From CAYVTV01 sp964526475 (lineage in GTDB: Bacteria; Bacteroidota; Bacteroidia; Bacteroidales; GCA-2748055): 64,000 nt of DNA. The stretch covers positions 57,563 through 121,562 of the forward strand of contig CAZGKF010000003.1 in NCBI GenBank assembly GCA_964526475.1. Reading direction: 5' to 3'. Numbering within the stretch: position 1 is the first letter of the stretch; each line of letters starts with the position of its first letter. The notes beneath the pieces were generated by a model. It did not search any database and had not been told where the DNA came from. It saw nothing but the letters and a program-made list of their open reading frames with translations. A program made the translations under genes and the position numbers. This document shows positions 8,457 to 18,900 of this stretch, piece by piece.

Positions 8457-9386
8457 ATGAAAAAGTTAATAGTAATATGCTCATCAGCTATTCTGCTTAT
8501 AATGAGTACCGGATTATCTGCCCAGGAAACCAAAGCAGGAATAGTTACGGTTATTGAAAAACCGGATAGCACAAGAGTTACAATTGGTAATGAAGAACTA
8601 ATAATTATTGAAGAAGGGAAAGATACCACAAGAATAAAAATCGGTAAAAGAGGTATCGAAATCATAGAAGACAAAGAGGGAAGGACCAGCATTGATATTA
8701 AAGAACTCAAGGAAGATGAATCAGGCAGGAAAAAAAAGACCAGCTTTAAAGGTAACTGGTCTGGTCTGGAATTAGGTCTTAACAACTTTGTAAACAGTGA
8801 TTTTAGTTCAGGTCTTGATCCTTCTGCAGCATTCATGGATATCAATACTAATCGTTCTTTAAACTTTAATATTAACTTCATGCAATATGATCTTGGATTT
8901 GGGAATAATAGAGCAGGAATTGTAACAGGTTTGGGATTCGAAATCAGCAACTATTTCTTCGACGGAGATAATAATATCCGTAAAAATACTGAAGGAGTAA
9001 TTATTGAATATATCCCTTCATTTGTTACAGAACCAGGGTCCAGCATTATAAAATCAAAACTTACCACTAACTATCTGACTGTTCCTCTTTTGCTGGAATT
9101 CCATATCCCCGCGGGTAAGAAAAATATCCATCTCTCAGGCGGAATCATCGGGGGTGCTAAAATCGTCTCAAGCACAAAAATAGTTTATAAGGAACGAGGT
9201 GACAGACAGAAAGATAAGGTAAAAGACGATTTCAATATCCATCCTCTGCGATATGGCTATACTGCAAGATTAGGTTACAGAAATCTAAATCTCTTTGCTA
9301 ACTATTATCCTGTTCCAATATTTGAGAAAGGCAAAGGACCCGAGCTCTATCCTTATAGCGTTGGCTTAAGGCTACTGAAGTTTTAA
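8457..9386 (+). CDS. outer-membrane beta-barrel protein with N-terminal strand-rich domain
   Basis: A 309-residue protein with a signal peptide (MKKLIVICSSAILLIMSTGLSAQ). Residues 24-90 contain three related short repeats of the form (E)xxDTTRIKIGKRGIEIIED, suggesting a small beta-structured periplasmic domain. The rest reads as a barrel (NRSLNFNINFMQYDLGF, GIVTGLGFEISNYFF, LTVPLLLEFHIP, HLSGGIIGGAKIV), resembling PorT/OmpA-like membrane beta-barrel domains of Bacteroidota, and ends YSVGLRLLKF. It lies 94 bases after the anti-sigma gene and is probably co-transcribed, so it may be a target or sensor of the ECF system. Confidence 0.75.
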   Translation: MKKLIVICSSAILLIMSTGLSAQETKAGIVTVIEKPDSTRVTIGNEELIIIEEGKDTTRIKIGKRGIEIIEDKEGRTSIDIKELKEDESGRKKKTSFKGNWSGLELGLNNFVNSDFSSGLDPSAAFMDINTNRSLNFNINFMQYDLGFGNNRAGIVTGLGFEISNYFFDGDNNIRKNTEGVIIEYIPSFVTEPGSSIIKSKLTTNYLTVPLLLEFHIPAGKKNIHLSGGIIGGAKIVSSTKIVYKERGDRQKDKVKDDFNIHPLRYGYTARLGYRNLNLFANYYPVPIFEKGKGPELYPYSVGLRLLKF

Positions 9387-9408
9387 CAGTATTTACCAAT
9401 ATGTCTTC

Positions 9409-9439
9409 ACAAAGCTGTCCCGATATGGAACAGCTTTGT
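9409..9439 (+). terminator. hairpin terminator after the sigma/OMP operon
   Basis: A perfect 10-base-pair stem (ACAAAGCTGT / ACAGCTTTGT) with an 11-base loop, followed by a T-rich stretch, lies 22 bases after the barrel gene stop. It is well placed as an intrinsic terminator. Confidence 0.75.
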
Positions 9440-9571
9440 TTATTTTGCAAAATCTTCCTGTGATTGTAGCTCTTCATCTCTATTTTGCATTTTTTTAGGC
9501 TTCTCTAAGCTATCTGACGAAGTCAATGCGATCTCAGGATACAAGGTGCGTCAATGATTTATCATTTTTAC

Positions 9572-9579
9572 TATATTTG
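9572..9579 (+). promoter_or_regulatory. Bacteroidota -7 promoter element
   Basis: TATATTTG, an exact TAnnTTTG match, 23 bases before the ATG of the ThiF/MoeB-like gene. A clear -33 TTG is not visible. Confidence 0.5.
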
Positions 9580-9602
9580 TCTGTTTCATAATTCCTTCAC
9601 AT

Positions 9603-10352
9603 ATGCTCACTGATGCTGAAAAAAGAAGATACAGACGTCATATTATGCTACCTGAAGTCGGAGAGAAAGGACAGGAATTGTTTAAGAAATCTTCTGTCCT
9701 TGTTATCGGTGCAGGAGGACTTGGAGCTCCTGTGCTTCAATATTTAACTGCAGCCGGAATCGGAAAAATAGGGATTATTGATTATGATACTGTAAATGAA
9801 GATAACCTGCACCGGCAAGTCCTGTATGGAGGCCATGATCTGGGGAAGCTGAAAACTATTATTGCAAGCCAGCGGCTTGCAGTACTTAATCCCCTTACGG
9901 AACATATTGTTATCAATTTAAAACTACACGCTGAAAATGCTTCTAAGATAATATCCGGATATGACATTATTGTAGATGCTACTGATAATTTCGAAACGAG
10001 ATATCTTATTAATGATGTATGTAAACTTGCTAAGAAACCATGGGTTTATGGTTCTGTTTATAAATATGAAGGACAGGTAACAGTATTTAATTATAATGAC
10101 GGCCCTACCCTTCGATGTCTTTATCCAAATGTAAAGGATGGTATGAATATTCCTGATCCTGATGAAACAGGTCTTATTGGTGTTCTTCCCGGAATAATAG
10201 GGTCTTTTCAAACAATTGAAGTTATAAAATTAATTACAGGTCTGGGAGAAATTCTGTCAGGGAAACTGCTTATCTACAACATACTTGACCACACTATCGA
10301 TTTCGTTAGTTTTAACAAAACCCCTGCAAATCCGGATAAAAAAAATAAATAA
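9603..10352 (+). CDS. ThiF/MoeB/HesA-family E1-like adenylyltransferase lacking the zinc site
   Basis: A 249-residue E1-like enzyme. It has RYRRHIMLPEVGEKGQ at the start, the nucleotide-binding GAGGLGAPVLQYLTAAGIG, DYDTVNEDNLHRQ and the adenylate-site D in DATDNFETRYLIN. Such enzymes adenylate the C-terminal Gly of ThiS/MoaD-like proteins for sulfur transfer. The usual zinc cysteines are largely missing: only one Cys remains in TLRCLYP, the PSC-AG segment is replaced by PDPDETG, and no C-terminal CxxC pair exists. No thi or moa gene is adjacent, so the partner is unknown (HesA-like alternatives are possible). Confidence 0.85.
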   Translation: MLTDAEKRRYRRHIMLPEVGEKGQELFKKSSVLVIGAGGLGAPVLQYLTAAGIGKIGIIDYDTVNEDNLHRQVLYGGHDLGKLKTIIASQRLAVLNPLTEHIVINLKLHAENASKIISGYDIIVDATDNFETRYLINDVCKLAKKPWVYGSVYKYEGQVTVFNYNDGPTLRCLYPNVKDGMNIPDPDETGLIGVLPGIIGSFQTIEVIKLITGLGEILSGKLLIYNILDHTIDFVSFNKTPANPDKKNK

Positions 10353-10362
10353 ACTTTCAGAT

Positions 10363-10379
10363 ATGTTTTTATTAAACAT
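10363..10379 (+). terminator. short hairpin with T-rich tail
   Basis: ATGTTT / AAACAT pair around a 5-base loop, directly followed by a T-rich run (GTTTTGTGGTTTTGTTTTT). It lies just after the ThiF-like gene stop. The stem is short, so this is only a candidate terminator. Confidence 0.45.
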
Positions 10380-10540
10380 GTTTTGTGGTTTTGTTTTTAT
10401 GACTTAGATTAAAATTATGGTGATAAGTATTCGATCTTCTTCATTTTTCATTCTGATATTTATAATTGAATGAAAATTATCCCGTTTAGAAAAAGGTTAT
10501 TAACTTTTCTTTTTTACAGGAGAATCAAAAAGAGAACTTA

Positions 10541-13213
10541 ATGCTTAAAAAGCTTTTTATCAAAATGAGAATCCCGAAAGCATTCAGAAAAATATTGATC
10601 CGGGCAACTTTCTTTTTCCTTATACTGACATTGCTCATAGCATTAGCAGGAATTGTTGTTTCTGAATATTACAGTGAAAACATAAAAACCTACGTTATCA
10701 ATAATCTGAATAAAGAGCTTGCAGTGAAAGTTGAGGTTGGGAAAGCACAGGTATCAGCAATAAAAAAATTTCCACATATCAATATGATTCTTGAAAATGT
10801 TGTTGCTTACTCATCAGTAGGTCTGGAAAAAAGCGATTTTGAGAATATTCAGACAGACACCTTATTCAAGGCCGCAAATATTTATCTGCGCTTTAACATT
10901 ATAGATATTATCAGTGGAAATTACTACATTAAAAAGATAATAGCAGAAGATGGGGAATTAACAATGCTGGCAGACAGGCGCGGAAATGTTAATTATATGC
11001 TTCTGAGGAAAACAGGGAAAAAAGAAAAAAGGGAACTTTCTGTTGAGCTGGAATTTTTTAAAATGAAACATTTTAAATTTTTCTTCCACAATATTCATAA
11101 AGACATTCAAACTTCAGGAATTGCAGAGGATATTAATTTAAAAGGGAAATTTGGCCGTAAAGATTTTATGCTATCACTGATTGGAAATATTTTTATAGAA
11201 AACCTGTCTCGTGAAGGCATCTGCTGGACAAATAATAGCAGCCTGGTTACCCGTATTAGTATGAATGCTTCAGATACCCTTTTTACCATAAACAGAGGGG
11301 ATATAAGCCTCAATGATCTTAAGCTTCGAGCAAAAGGGATGTTTACAACCGGAGAAAACTTTTTCACTGACCTAACTATCGAAGGCAACAATCTCGCTAT
11401 TAAAGAAATATCAAGTTCCCTTCCATCTGAAATTAATAAATTTGCTGCCGAATATTCTCCGGATGGAAAGGCCGATATACTGATCCGTTTAAAAGGGAAA
11501 GTTTCAAGCCTTGATATGCCGGGCATTATTGCCGATTATAAAGTTAAACAGGGAAGTATCAGAATACCTGATCTTAAAACAAATTTTACAAATATCAGCT
11601 TTAATGGTTTTTATTCCAACGGAAAACTTCAAAATGCAAAAAGTAGTTCCTTCCGGTTTGAGAATATATCAGCGAGTATGGATAATTCTGAAATTACCGG
11701 AAGCTTATCTTTTGAAAATCTTATTTCCCCTCTCATAAGTGCCAATCTTACAGGAAATATATATGCTACTGATATAAATCAATCCATTGCAACTCAAAAA
11801 ATCCTTTTTACTAAAGGTGTGGTTAAACCTGATATTCATATCTCTGCTAAACTTAATTCTTTCAGCGATTTTGACATCCGCAATATTCTTTCAACATCCC
11901 TTTCAGGGGAATTATTTCTTAAGGATATTGGTTTAAGGTTCGGGGAAAATTACCCCGAGATAACCAGTTTAGAAGGAAAAGCTGGTATCAGTGATGATAT
12001 CTGGCTAACAGAAATAGGTGTTGAAACTTCTACCGGAGATATGTATTTTTCAGGTCGTATTGATCATCTTATTAAACGATTTGTCAAAAAAACCAGTTCA
12101 TTATGGATTCAGGGTTCCGTATTTTCAAATAATTCAGATCTGTCATTCATTCTTTCCAATGAGGATAATAACGAATCATCACATACTCCATTTCTTTTGC
12201 CGGATAAATTATTTATGAAACTTGACCTTTCCCTGGATAAATTCGCCATGAGCAGGTTTAATGCCACGGAAGTCACAGCCCATCTCGTTTATAAATCCGG
12301 ATTTTTAAATGTATCTTCATTTCAGCTTAATACCATGAAGGGAGATATTAAGGGATACGGAGGGTTGATACAGGATGCATCAGGAAACCTTATCCTTAAA
12401 TCCTCAACTCAGCTTAACAAATTAGATATTAAAGAAATGTTCGAAGTATTTAATAATTTCCAGCAGGATTTTATTACAAACCAGAATCTTGGTGGAAAGA
12501 TTTCCGGAGTATGGGAACTTTCAACTTCCATTACATCCAGCCTTAACCCTGATCTGAAAACTACATGGTCGGAGGCCGATATTTTAATTGAGAACGGGGA
12601 ACTTAGAGATTTTGAACCCTTAAAAAATCTTTCCCGCTTTATTGAAGTGTCGGAACTTGAACATGTTAAATTCCAGACACTTCAGAATAAATTCATTGTA
12701 AAAGACTCAAAAGTATATATTCCAAAAATGGATATTAACTCCAGTGCTTTTAATTTATCTGTTTCAGGTACACATAGTTTTGAAAATTATTTTGACTACA
12801 GCATTAAAGTTAATCTTTCAGAAATTCTGGCTAATAAAGCCAGTAAGAAAAAAGAGAATGATGAATTTGCTGTTCATGAAAAAAGTGGTCAGAGGGTAAA
12901 TATCTTTCTCACTATTACAGGGACTCCGGATGATTTTAAAATAAAATACGACAGAAGGGAAGCTTTGCAGCAGATAAAAGAAGACCTGAAAACTGAAAAA
13001 AAAGAGTTAAAGACCATCCTTAATCAAGAATTCGGGTTTTTTAAAAAACAGTTTACAGACAGTGTGGAGGAAGTGAAAAAAGATCCTCTTCCTAAATTTA
13101 TCTTTGAATGGGATGAAGAAGATGAAATAAAAAGTAAGGATTCTTTGCAGGAGAAAAAACAGAAAGAGAGCAGTAAAAAAAGTGGTGGTTTTACATTTGA
13201 CCGGATAGATTGA
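10541..13213 (+). CDS. AsmA-family large membrane-anchored protein
   Basis: An 890-residue protein with one N-terminal membrane segment (about residues 19-45, ATFFFLILTLLIALAGIVV) followed by a long periplasmic region of repeated short beta strands typical of AsmA/TamB-like proteins (for example KVEVGKAQVSAIKKFPHINMILENV near the start and a C-terminal AsmA-like part FSLSVSGTHSFENYFDYSIKV-like strand set). The end is highly charged, Lys/Glu-rich and probably coiled. AsmA-like proteins are inner-membrane anchored and are thought to move lipids towards the outer membrane. An AGGAG-like site lies about 20 bases before the ATG. It is a lone gene. Confidence 0.82.
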   Translation: MLKKLFIKMRIPKAFRKILIRATFFFLILTLLIALAGIVVSEYYSENIKTYVINNLNKELAVKVEVGKAQVSAIKKFPHINMILENVVAYSSVGLEKSDFENIQTDTLFKAANIYLRFNIIDIISGNYYIKKIIAEDGELTMLADRRGNVNYMLLRKTGKKEKRELSVELEFFKMKHFKFFFHNIHKDIQTSGIAEDINLKGKFGRKDFMLSLIGNIFIENLSREGICWTNNSSLVTRISMNASDTLFTINRGDISLNDLKLRAKGMFTTGENFFTDLTIEGNNLAIKEISSSLPSEINKFAAEYSPDGKADILIRLKGKVSSLDMPGIIADYKVKQGSIRIPDLKTNFTNISFNGFYSNGKLQNAKSSSFRFENISASMDNSEITGSLSFENLISPLISANLTGNIYATDINQSIATQKILFTKGVVKPDIHISAKLNSFSDFDIRNILSTSLSGELFLKDIGLRFGENYPEITSLEGKAGISDDIWLTEIGVETSTGDMYFSGRIDHLIKRFVKKTSSLWIQGSVFSNNSDLSFILSNEDNNESSHTPFLLPDKLFMKLDLSLDKFAMSRFNATEVTAHLVYKSGFLNVSSFQLNTMKGDIKGYGGLIQDASGNLILKSSTQLNKLDIKEMFEVFNNFQQDFITNQNLGGKISGVWELSTSITSSLNPDLKTTWSEADILIENGELRDFEPLKNLSRFIEVSELEHVKFQTLQNKFIVKDSKVYIPKMDINSSAFNLSVSGTHSFENYFDYSIKVNLSEILANKASKKKENDEFAVHEKSGQRVNIFLTITGTPDDFKIKYDRREALQQIKEDLKTEKKELKTILNQEFGFFKKQFTDSVEEVKKDPLPKFIFEWDEEDEIKSKDSLQEKKQKESSKKSGGFTFDRID

Positions 13214-13309
13214 GTGTTAAGATCTGATTCAGAATCTGTAACTCTTTTAGCATCCCTTTTTTTTCATATATAATCTCTAAGATAAGCTGTATAATTTCAG
13301 AATACAATT

Positions 13310-14464
13310 ATGAAAACAAGTATATACGAAAGAAAACAAGTCTGGAAATTTACACTTTTTCTGGTAGCTGTTTTTATTGGAGCAGGTTCATTGGGCTATA
13401 CCAATTGGCTTGTTAAATCTCTTTCACAGGAGGAAAGAAGAAAAGTTGAACTTTGGGCGGAAGCAACAGAATTACTTATCAGTGCAGAAACTGATGATGC
13501 GGATCTAAGTTTTCCTTTATCGGTAATTCAGAAAAACACAACAGTACCCTTAATACTAACCAATAAATCAGGTGATATTATTACCTTTAAAAACCTTGAC
13601 ACACTGCGTCTTCATAAAAGAAATTATTTAAATAAGCAGCTTCAGGTAATGCGGGAGACAAATGACAGTATCCCCATTTTTCTGGGTGATGGAGATATGA
13701 ATTATATATTTTACGGGACTTCTATATTATTGAACAGATTAAAATACTTCCCTTTCATACAACTTGCAGTTATCATACTTTTTATCATTGTTTCCTATCT
13801 TGCATTCAGCAGTTCAAGGAAAGCTGAACAAAACAAGGTGTGGGTAGGTCTCACAAAAGAAACTGCCCATCAGCTTGGAACGCCTACTTCCTCACTCAAC
13901 GGACTTGTGGAATTATTGAAAAACAGACCTGAAGTGTCCGATCTTGTTGAAGAATTGGAGAAGGACGCTTTGAGACTTGTAAAGATCACCGAACGTTTTT
14001 CAAAAATAGGTTCAAAACCGGTTCTTCTAAATACAAATCTTTCCAAGGTATTGAGAGAAAGTATAAATTATCTGACATCCAGAAGCTCTGAGAATATTAT
14101 TTTCAAAGTCAGTTTCCCGGAAGAGGAAATAAGCCTGCCACTTAACTCCGCTTTGTTTGAATGGGTAATTGAAAATATCTGCAAGAACTCGATGGACGCT
14201 ATTAGTGGTAAAGGGAAGATTACTGTTGAAGTGAAGTATAATGAACATTATGTTTACATCGACATATCCGATACCGGGAAAGGAATACCCAGATCGAAGT
14301 TTAAGACTATTTTCAAACCAGGATACACAACAAAACAGAGAGGATGGGGTCTTGGATTATCCCTTTCAAAGAGAATAGTGGAAATTTATCATGGTGGTAG
14401 AATATTTGTTTTAAATTCCGATCTGAAAAAAGGGACAACAGTAAGAATAATTCTGAAAAAATAA
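13310..14464 (+). CDS. orphan sensor histidine kinase (HQLGTP type)
   Basis: A 384-residue kinase with two membrane segments (about residues 14-33 and 147-165) flanking a short extracytoplasmic sensor region. The phospho-acceptor box is TKETAHQLGTPTSSL, with the histidine in AHQLGTP. The ATPase domain shows ENICKNSMDAI (N box), DTGKGIPRSKF (G1) and GWGLGLSLSKRIVE (G2). No response-regulator gene is adjacent, so its partner is elsewhere. The HQLGTP box is common among Bacteroidota kinases. The signal is unknown. Confidence 0.9.
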   Translation: MKTSIYERKQVWKFTLFLVAVFIGAGSLGYTNWLVKSLSQEERRKVELWAEATELLISAETDDADLSFPLSVIQKNTTVPLILTNKSGDIITFKNLDTLRLHKRNYLNKQLQVMRETNDSIPIFLGDGDMNYIFYGTSILLNRLKYFPFIQLAVIILFIIVSYLAFSSSRKAEQNKVWVGLTKETAHQLGTPTSSLNGLVELLKNRPEVSDLVEELEKDALRLVKITERFSKIGSKPVLLNTNLSKVLRESINYLTSRSSENIIFKVSFPEEEISLPLNSALFEWVIENICKNSMDAISGKGKITVEVKYNEHYVYIDISDTGKGIPRSKFKTIFKPGYTTKQRGWGLGLSLSKRIVEIYHGGRIFVLNSDLKKGTTVRIILKK

Positions 14465-14471
14465 AATTGAA

Positions 14472-14508
14472 ATGAAATCCATCGCAGAAAGTAAAAAATA
14501 GATTTCAT
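14472..14508. terminator. inverted repeat between convergent genes
   Basis: ATGAAATC (14472-14479) and GATTTCAT (14501-14508) form an 8-base-pair stem with a 21-base loop, in the 53-base gap between the convergent histidine kinase and TolC-like genes. It may act as a bidirectional terminator, although the loop is long. Confidence 0.4.
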
Positions 14509-14517
14509 CTATTCTTT

Positions 14518-15822
14518 CTAAATCTCACCGCTCAGCAATAATAATTCTGTTTCCGCAACTTTACATCTGTATTGAGATAAAAGGAATCTGGTTTCAGCAT
14601 CTATCATCTTTTTTTGAGTTTCCCTCAATTCAATATCAGTGATACTTCCCAATTGAAACTTTTCTTCAGCAATATGAAAATTTCTGATGGCCAATGTCAT
14701 GTTTTCTGTCTCCAATTGTATGAGTCGGAGATTTGTTTCATAATCATTAAATATTCTTCGGATTCTGGTTTTTACATCCAGTTCCGTCTGTTCAGCTTCT
14801 ATCCGTGCAGATTCTTCTCTGATCCTTGCAATCTTAATATTTCTCTGCGTATTGAGCCCATCAAATATATTATAAGATAAACTTACACCCGCATAATATC
14901 CAAGATTCCGGTTTCTCTGCATAAGACCTACCTCAGATATCGATCTGTTAAAACTATAACCCGTGTTGAAATTTAATCTCGGATACATTACCGACATAAT
15001 CTCTTTGATATTCAAAGAAGCAATGGTAATATTTATCCTTGCTGCCAGCAATTCGGGGTTAACATCCATAACTTTTAGAAGAAGGGAATCATAAATCAGA
15101 TCGTTTCTTAGGGGAATATCATCCCCCACAATGAAATCTTCATTCAGGTCGCGGCAAAGGAGGCTGTTAAGTGCGGCTTTTGAATTATCCGTTGCAAGTA
15201 GTTGACCGATCCATGCTGCACTATCTGCATTCAGATCTACCGAGGCCTGAAGGTATGATAATTCCGATCCACTACCCACTGCAAGTCTGGCGGCTGCAAA
15301 TTTCTTCCTTTCAGCAGAAATATTAACTGCTTCATGGAATACCTCCACAAGCTTTTCCTGAATAACAATATTGAAATACGTTACAATAATATCGGCAACC
15401 GTATTTTCAAGACGCGACCTGAATTGAGTTTCACCAAGTTTCAGCATTTCTTCAAGTCTGTTCTTTTTAATGAACATATTGAAACCATCAAAAAGAGTCC
15501 AGTTTAACTGCATCCCTGAATTAAAGCTATTTGACTTAGCCGCATCACTTTCTCTTATGTTTCCATTGAAATACTCCTGGTAAGTGTTATTTACCTGGTA
15601 ATTTCTTGTACCGGTAACATCCACTCTTGGGAGCATTCCTGCAGATCCCGGATGATTATTGATGTCAGCAATTGATAACTGGTTTCTTGCCAGGCTGATA
15701 CCATAATTGTTTTCAAGAGCCAGGTCAATTGCATCGGAAAGCCACAGGGTATCCTGTGAGAAAGAAACCGGACATAAGGAGATGAAAAGGCATATAAACA
15801 CAGAAAAATACTTTGTTATCAT
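14518..15822 (-). CDS. TolC-like outer-membrane efflux channel
   Basis: A 434-residue outer-membrane efflux protein with a signal peptide (MITKYFSVFICLFISLCPVSFSQ). The body has the two long helical hairpin repeats of the family, with DAIDLALENNYGISLARNQL at the start, GMQLNWTLFDGFNMF and GVSLSYNIFDGLNTQRNI (the paired FDG barrel strands). It is the third gene of the RND operon after the adaptor and pump. It would form the trimeric exit duct through the outer membrane for this pump. Confidence 0.9.
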   Translation of the reverse strand: MITKYFSVFICLFISLCPVSFSQDTLWLSDAIDLALENNYGISLARNQLSIADINNHPGSAGMLPRVDVTGTRNYQVNNTYQEYFNGNIRESDAAKSNSFNSGMQLNWTLFDGFNMFIKKNRLEEMLKLGETQFRSRLENTVADIIVTYFNIVIQEKLVEVFHEAVNISAERKKFAAARLAVGSGSELSYLQASVDLNADSAAWIGQLLATDNSKAALNSLLCRDLNEDFIVGDDIPLRNDLIYDSLLLKVMDVNPELLAARINITIASLNIKEIMSVMYPRLNFNTGYSFNRSISEVGLMQRNRNLGYYAGVSLSYNIFDGLNTQRNIKIARIREESARIEAEQTELDVKTRIRRIFNDYETNLRLIQLETENMTLAIRNFHIAEEKFQLGSITDIELRETQKKMIDAETRFLLSQYRCKVAETELLLLSGEI

Positions 15823-15914
15823 CTTTTAATTTCTTTATGGTTTTATATATAATCAGGAAATCATTTTCAGGGAAATTAATCCCTGGATTGTTTTTATTTA
15901 TTGCCATCAATGTT

Positions 15915-18900
15915 TTAACCAGAATTATCGGTTAGATTTGTTTTTTTCCCTGAAAGGTAGGTATAAATGGCAGGGATAACATAAAGTGTCAGAACCAAAG
16001 CAAACAACAGTCCACCTATGATAACTATCCCCATGGAAACTCTGCTTTTTGCTCCAGCCCCCAGTGCCATGGCAATTGGTAATGCACCCAGAACAGTAGC
16101 GAGGCTTGTCATAAGAACAGGTCTGAAACGTTGCGAGGCTGCTTCTATAGCACTGTTGACCCTATCCTGACCTCCGGTTTTTTTCTGATTGGCGAATTCA
16201 ACTATCAGAATCCCGTTTTTAGTAACAATTCCGATAAGCATGATCATTCCGATCTGACTGAATATATTCAGTGTCTGCCCAAGTAGCAGAAGTGAAAGTA
16301 ATGCTCCGCCAATTGCAAGTGGCACAGTAACCATGATAATAAGGGGGTCACGAAAGCTTTCGAACTGTGCGGAAAGAACAAGGTATATCAGTACAAGTGC
16401 AAGCAGGAATGCAAACATAAGGGTATTGGAACTTTCCTGATAATCGCGCGACACCCCTGCAAGGCTTGTTCTATAACTTTCATCAAGAACCTCACCAGCG
16501 ATTCTGTCCATTGCTTCAATTCCTTGTCCGAGGGTATAATTTTCGGCAGGGTCTGCATTAATAATTACAGAAGTATACCTGTTAAACCGATATATTTGCG
16601 GAATACTGCTTCGATATGAAACAGTAACCAGGTTATCAAGCTGTATTAGTTCTCCATTACGGCTGCGTACATAAACAGTACTCAGATCAAGAGGTTTATC
16701 ACGAAATTCCCTGTCAGCCTGGCCAATAATTTCGTATTGTTTTCCTCCTTTAACAAAATAACCTATTCTCTGACCACTAAAGTACAATTGGAGGGTTTCT
16801 GCAATATCCCTGACAGTCACGCCCAATGTTCTTGCGCGGTCCCTTTCAATTGTTATTGTCATTTCCGGTTTATTGAATCTCAGGTTTGCATCAACCACTC
16901 TGAATGCAGGATCTTTCTCAGCTTTTTCAAGAAATATCGGTAGTATTTCCCTGATTCTTTCGATATCTCCTGCCTGTATAACATACTGAACTGGAAGTCC
17001 GCCGCGCCTTGACGATCCTATTGTTTGCTCCTGTGTGACAATTGTTCTTGCAAACGTCATATTTCGGAATATCCCGGAAAGCTGACCGGCTATTTCCTGT
17101 TGTGACTTTCTTCTATCCCTTGTATTCGTTAGCCCTATTCTGGCAAATCCTGAATTAGTTGCGCCGGTTCCCCCAAAACCAGGAGAAGTAATTACGATGA
17201 ACGCATTTACTTCAGAAAAGGTATCAATAACGGATATAACTCCCCCCATATATTTATCCATTCTCTCGAAAGAGACGCCTTCAGGAGCAACTGCAGATAA
17301 TCCCAAACGTCCTTTGTCCTGGAGCGGAGCCAGTTCTCCGGGAATTTTTGGCCAGATAATAATAACCATCATAAAAGCAACTCCCATGATAACAAAGGCC
17401 AGCCAGCGGCGTTTTAAAAAACTGCTAAGAGATGAGTGGTAGTGACCATTAAGCCATGCAAAAAACTTCTCTGTACGTTCATAAAACCTGCTGTGCTTTC
17501 TGCGTTTTCTAAGCCAGCGTGAGGTCATCATTGGAGTGAGGGTTAGGGAAACGATGGTGGAGATGATCACTGTTCCTGACATAACCACACCAAATTCACG
17601 AAAAAGCATTCCTGTAAGACCCTGTAAAAAAATTATCGGAAGAAAAACAGCAACGAGAGTCACAGTTGTTGAGATAACAGCGAAAAATATTTCCTTAATA
17701 CCCTTTATTCCAGCTTCCGGTGAGGGCATGCCTTTTTCAATCTTGCTATAAATATTTTCCAGCACTACTATGGCATCGTCAACCACCAGCCCGGTTGCAA
17801 GCACTATACTTAACAATGTAAGAATATTTATTGAATACCCTGCCAGATACATAATAAAAAATGAACCGATAAGGGAGATTGGAATTGTAAATACAGGGAT
17901 CATGGTTGTCCTCCATTCACGGAGAAAGAAAAAAATTACCAACACCACAAGGAAAAAAGCGATAAGGATAGTATCCCTTACCTCTCTTATCGCTCCTCTG
18001 ATGGTTATGGTAGAATCGATGATGGTTCCCAGAATGATATCTTCAGGCATATCTTTTTTCAGATATTCAATCCTTTCATATAACTCGTCCACAATTGCTA
18101 TATAATTTGCACCTGCCTGTGGAGTAATAGCCAGTCCTACCATAGGAATTCCATTTTTTCCTCTTAAAATAGATCTTTCGTTATGCGGAGCAAATACAGC
18201 ACGTCCAATATCCCTGAACCTGATAAGAGAGCCTCCTGATTCGCTGATGATCATATCATTGAACTCTTCTTCCGTACTCATCCTTCCAAAAGTCCTCACA
18301 GATAGTTCCGTTCCATAACCTTCAATCCTTCCTGTAGGTAATTCAACATTTTCCCTGTTCAGAGCATCGCGCACATCAAGGGGAGTTAAACTGTATCCTG
18401 CAAGTTTAAGTGGATCAATAAGAAGTTTTATGGAATATCTTCTCTCTCCAAGAATTCTTATTTCACTCACTCCCGGTATGGTCTGCAAACTTTCTTTAAA
18501 ATAATTATTGGCAATTTCTGAAAGTTCAAGAAGATTTCTCCGGTCACTCTGAATAGTGATTGCATAAATCCATTCTGCATCAGCATCAGATTTTACAACC
18601 CGGGGAGGATCAATATCCGGAGGTAAATTTCTTATTGCTCTGGAAACCCTGTCGCGCACATCATTCGCAGCAGCTTCCATGTTGCTGCCAACTTCAAACT
18701 CCACAGTAATTGTACTTGCACCATCGCGTGACACGGATGTAAGAGTGCGGATACCTGCAATCCCATTAATGCTCTCTTCCAGGGGTTCGGTTATCTGGTT
18801 TTCAACGACATCCGCATTTGCACCCGGATAGGATGTACTCACAGTCACAACAGGCGGATCTACGCTTGGATATTCCCTTACACCAAGAAATGAAAAACCA

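Noticed and set aside
8435..8950. 171-residue minus-strand frame opposite the outer-membrane protein gene
   Set aside because: It is antisense to a gene with a clear signal peptide and operon context, and has low-complexity Ser/Leu/Ile content.
17197..18105. Several reading frames antisense to the RND pump gene
   Set aside because: The RND protein is complete and well conserved on the minus strand; these frames are complementary shadows.
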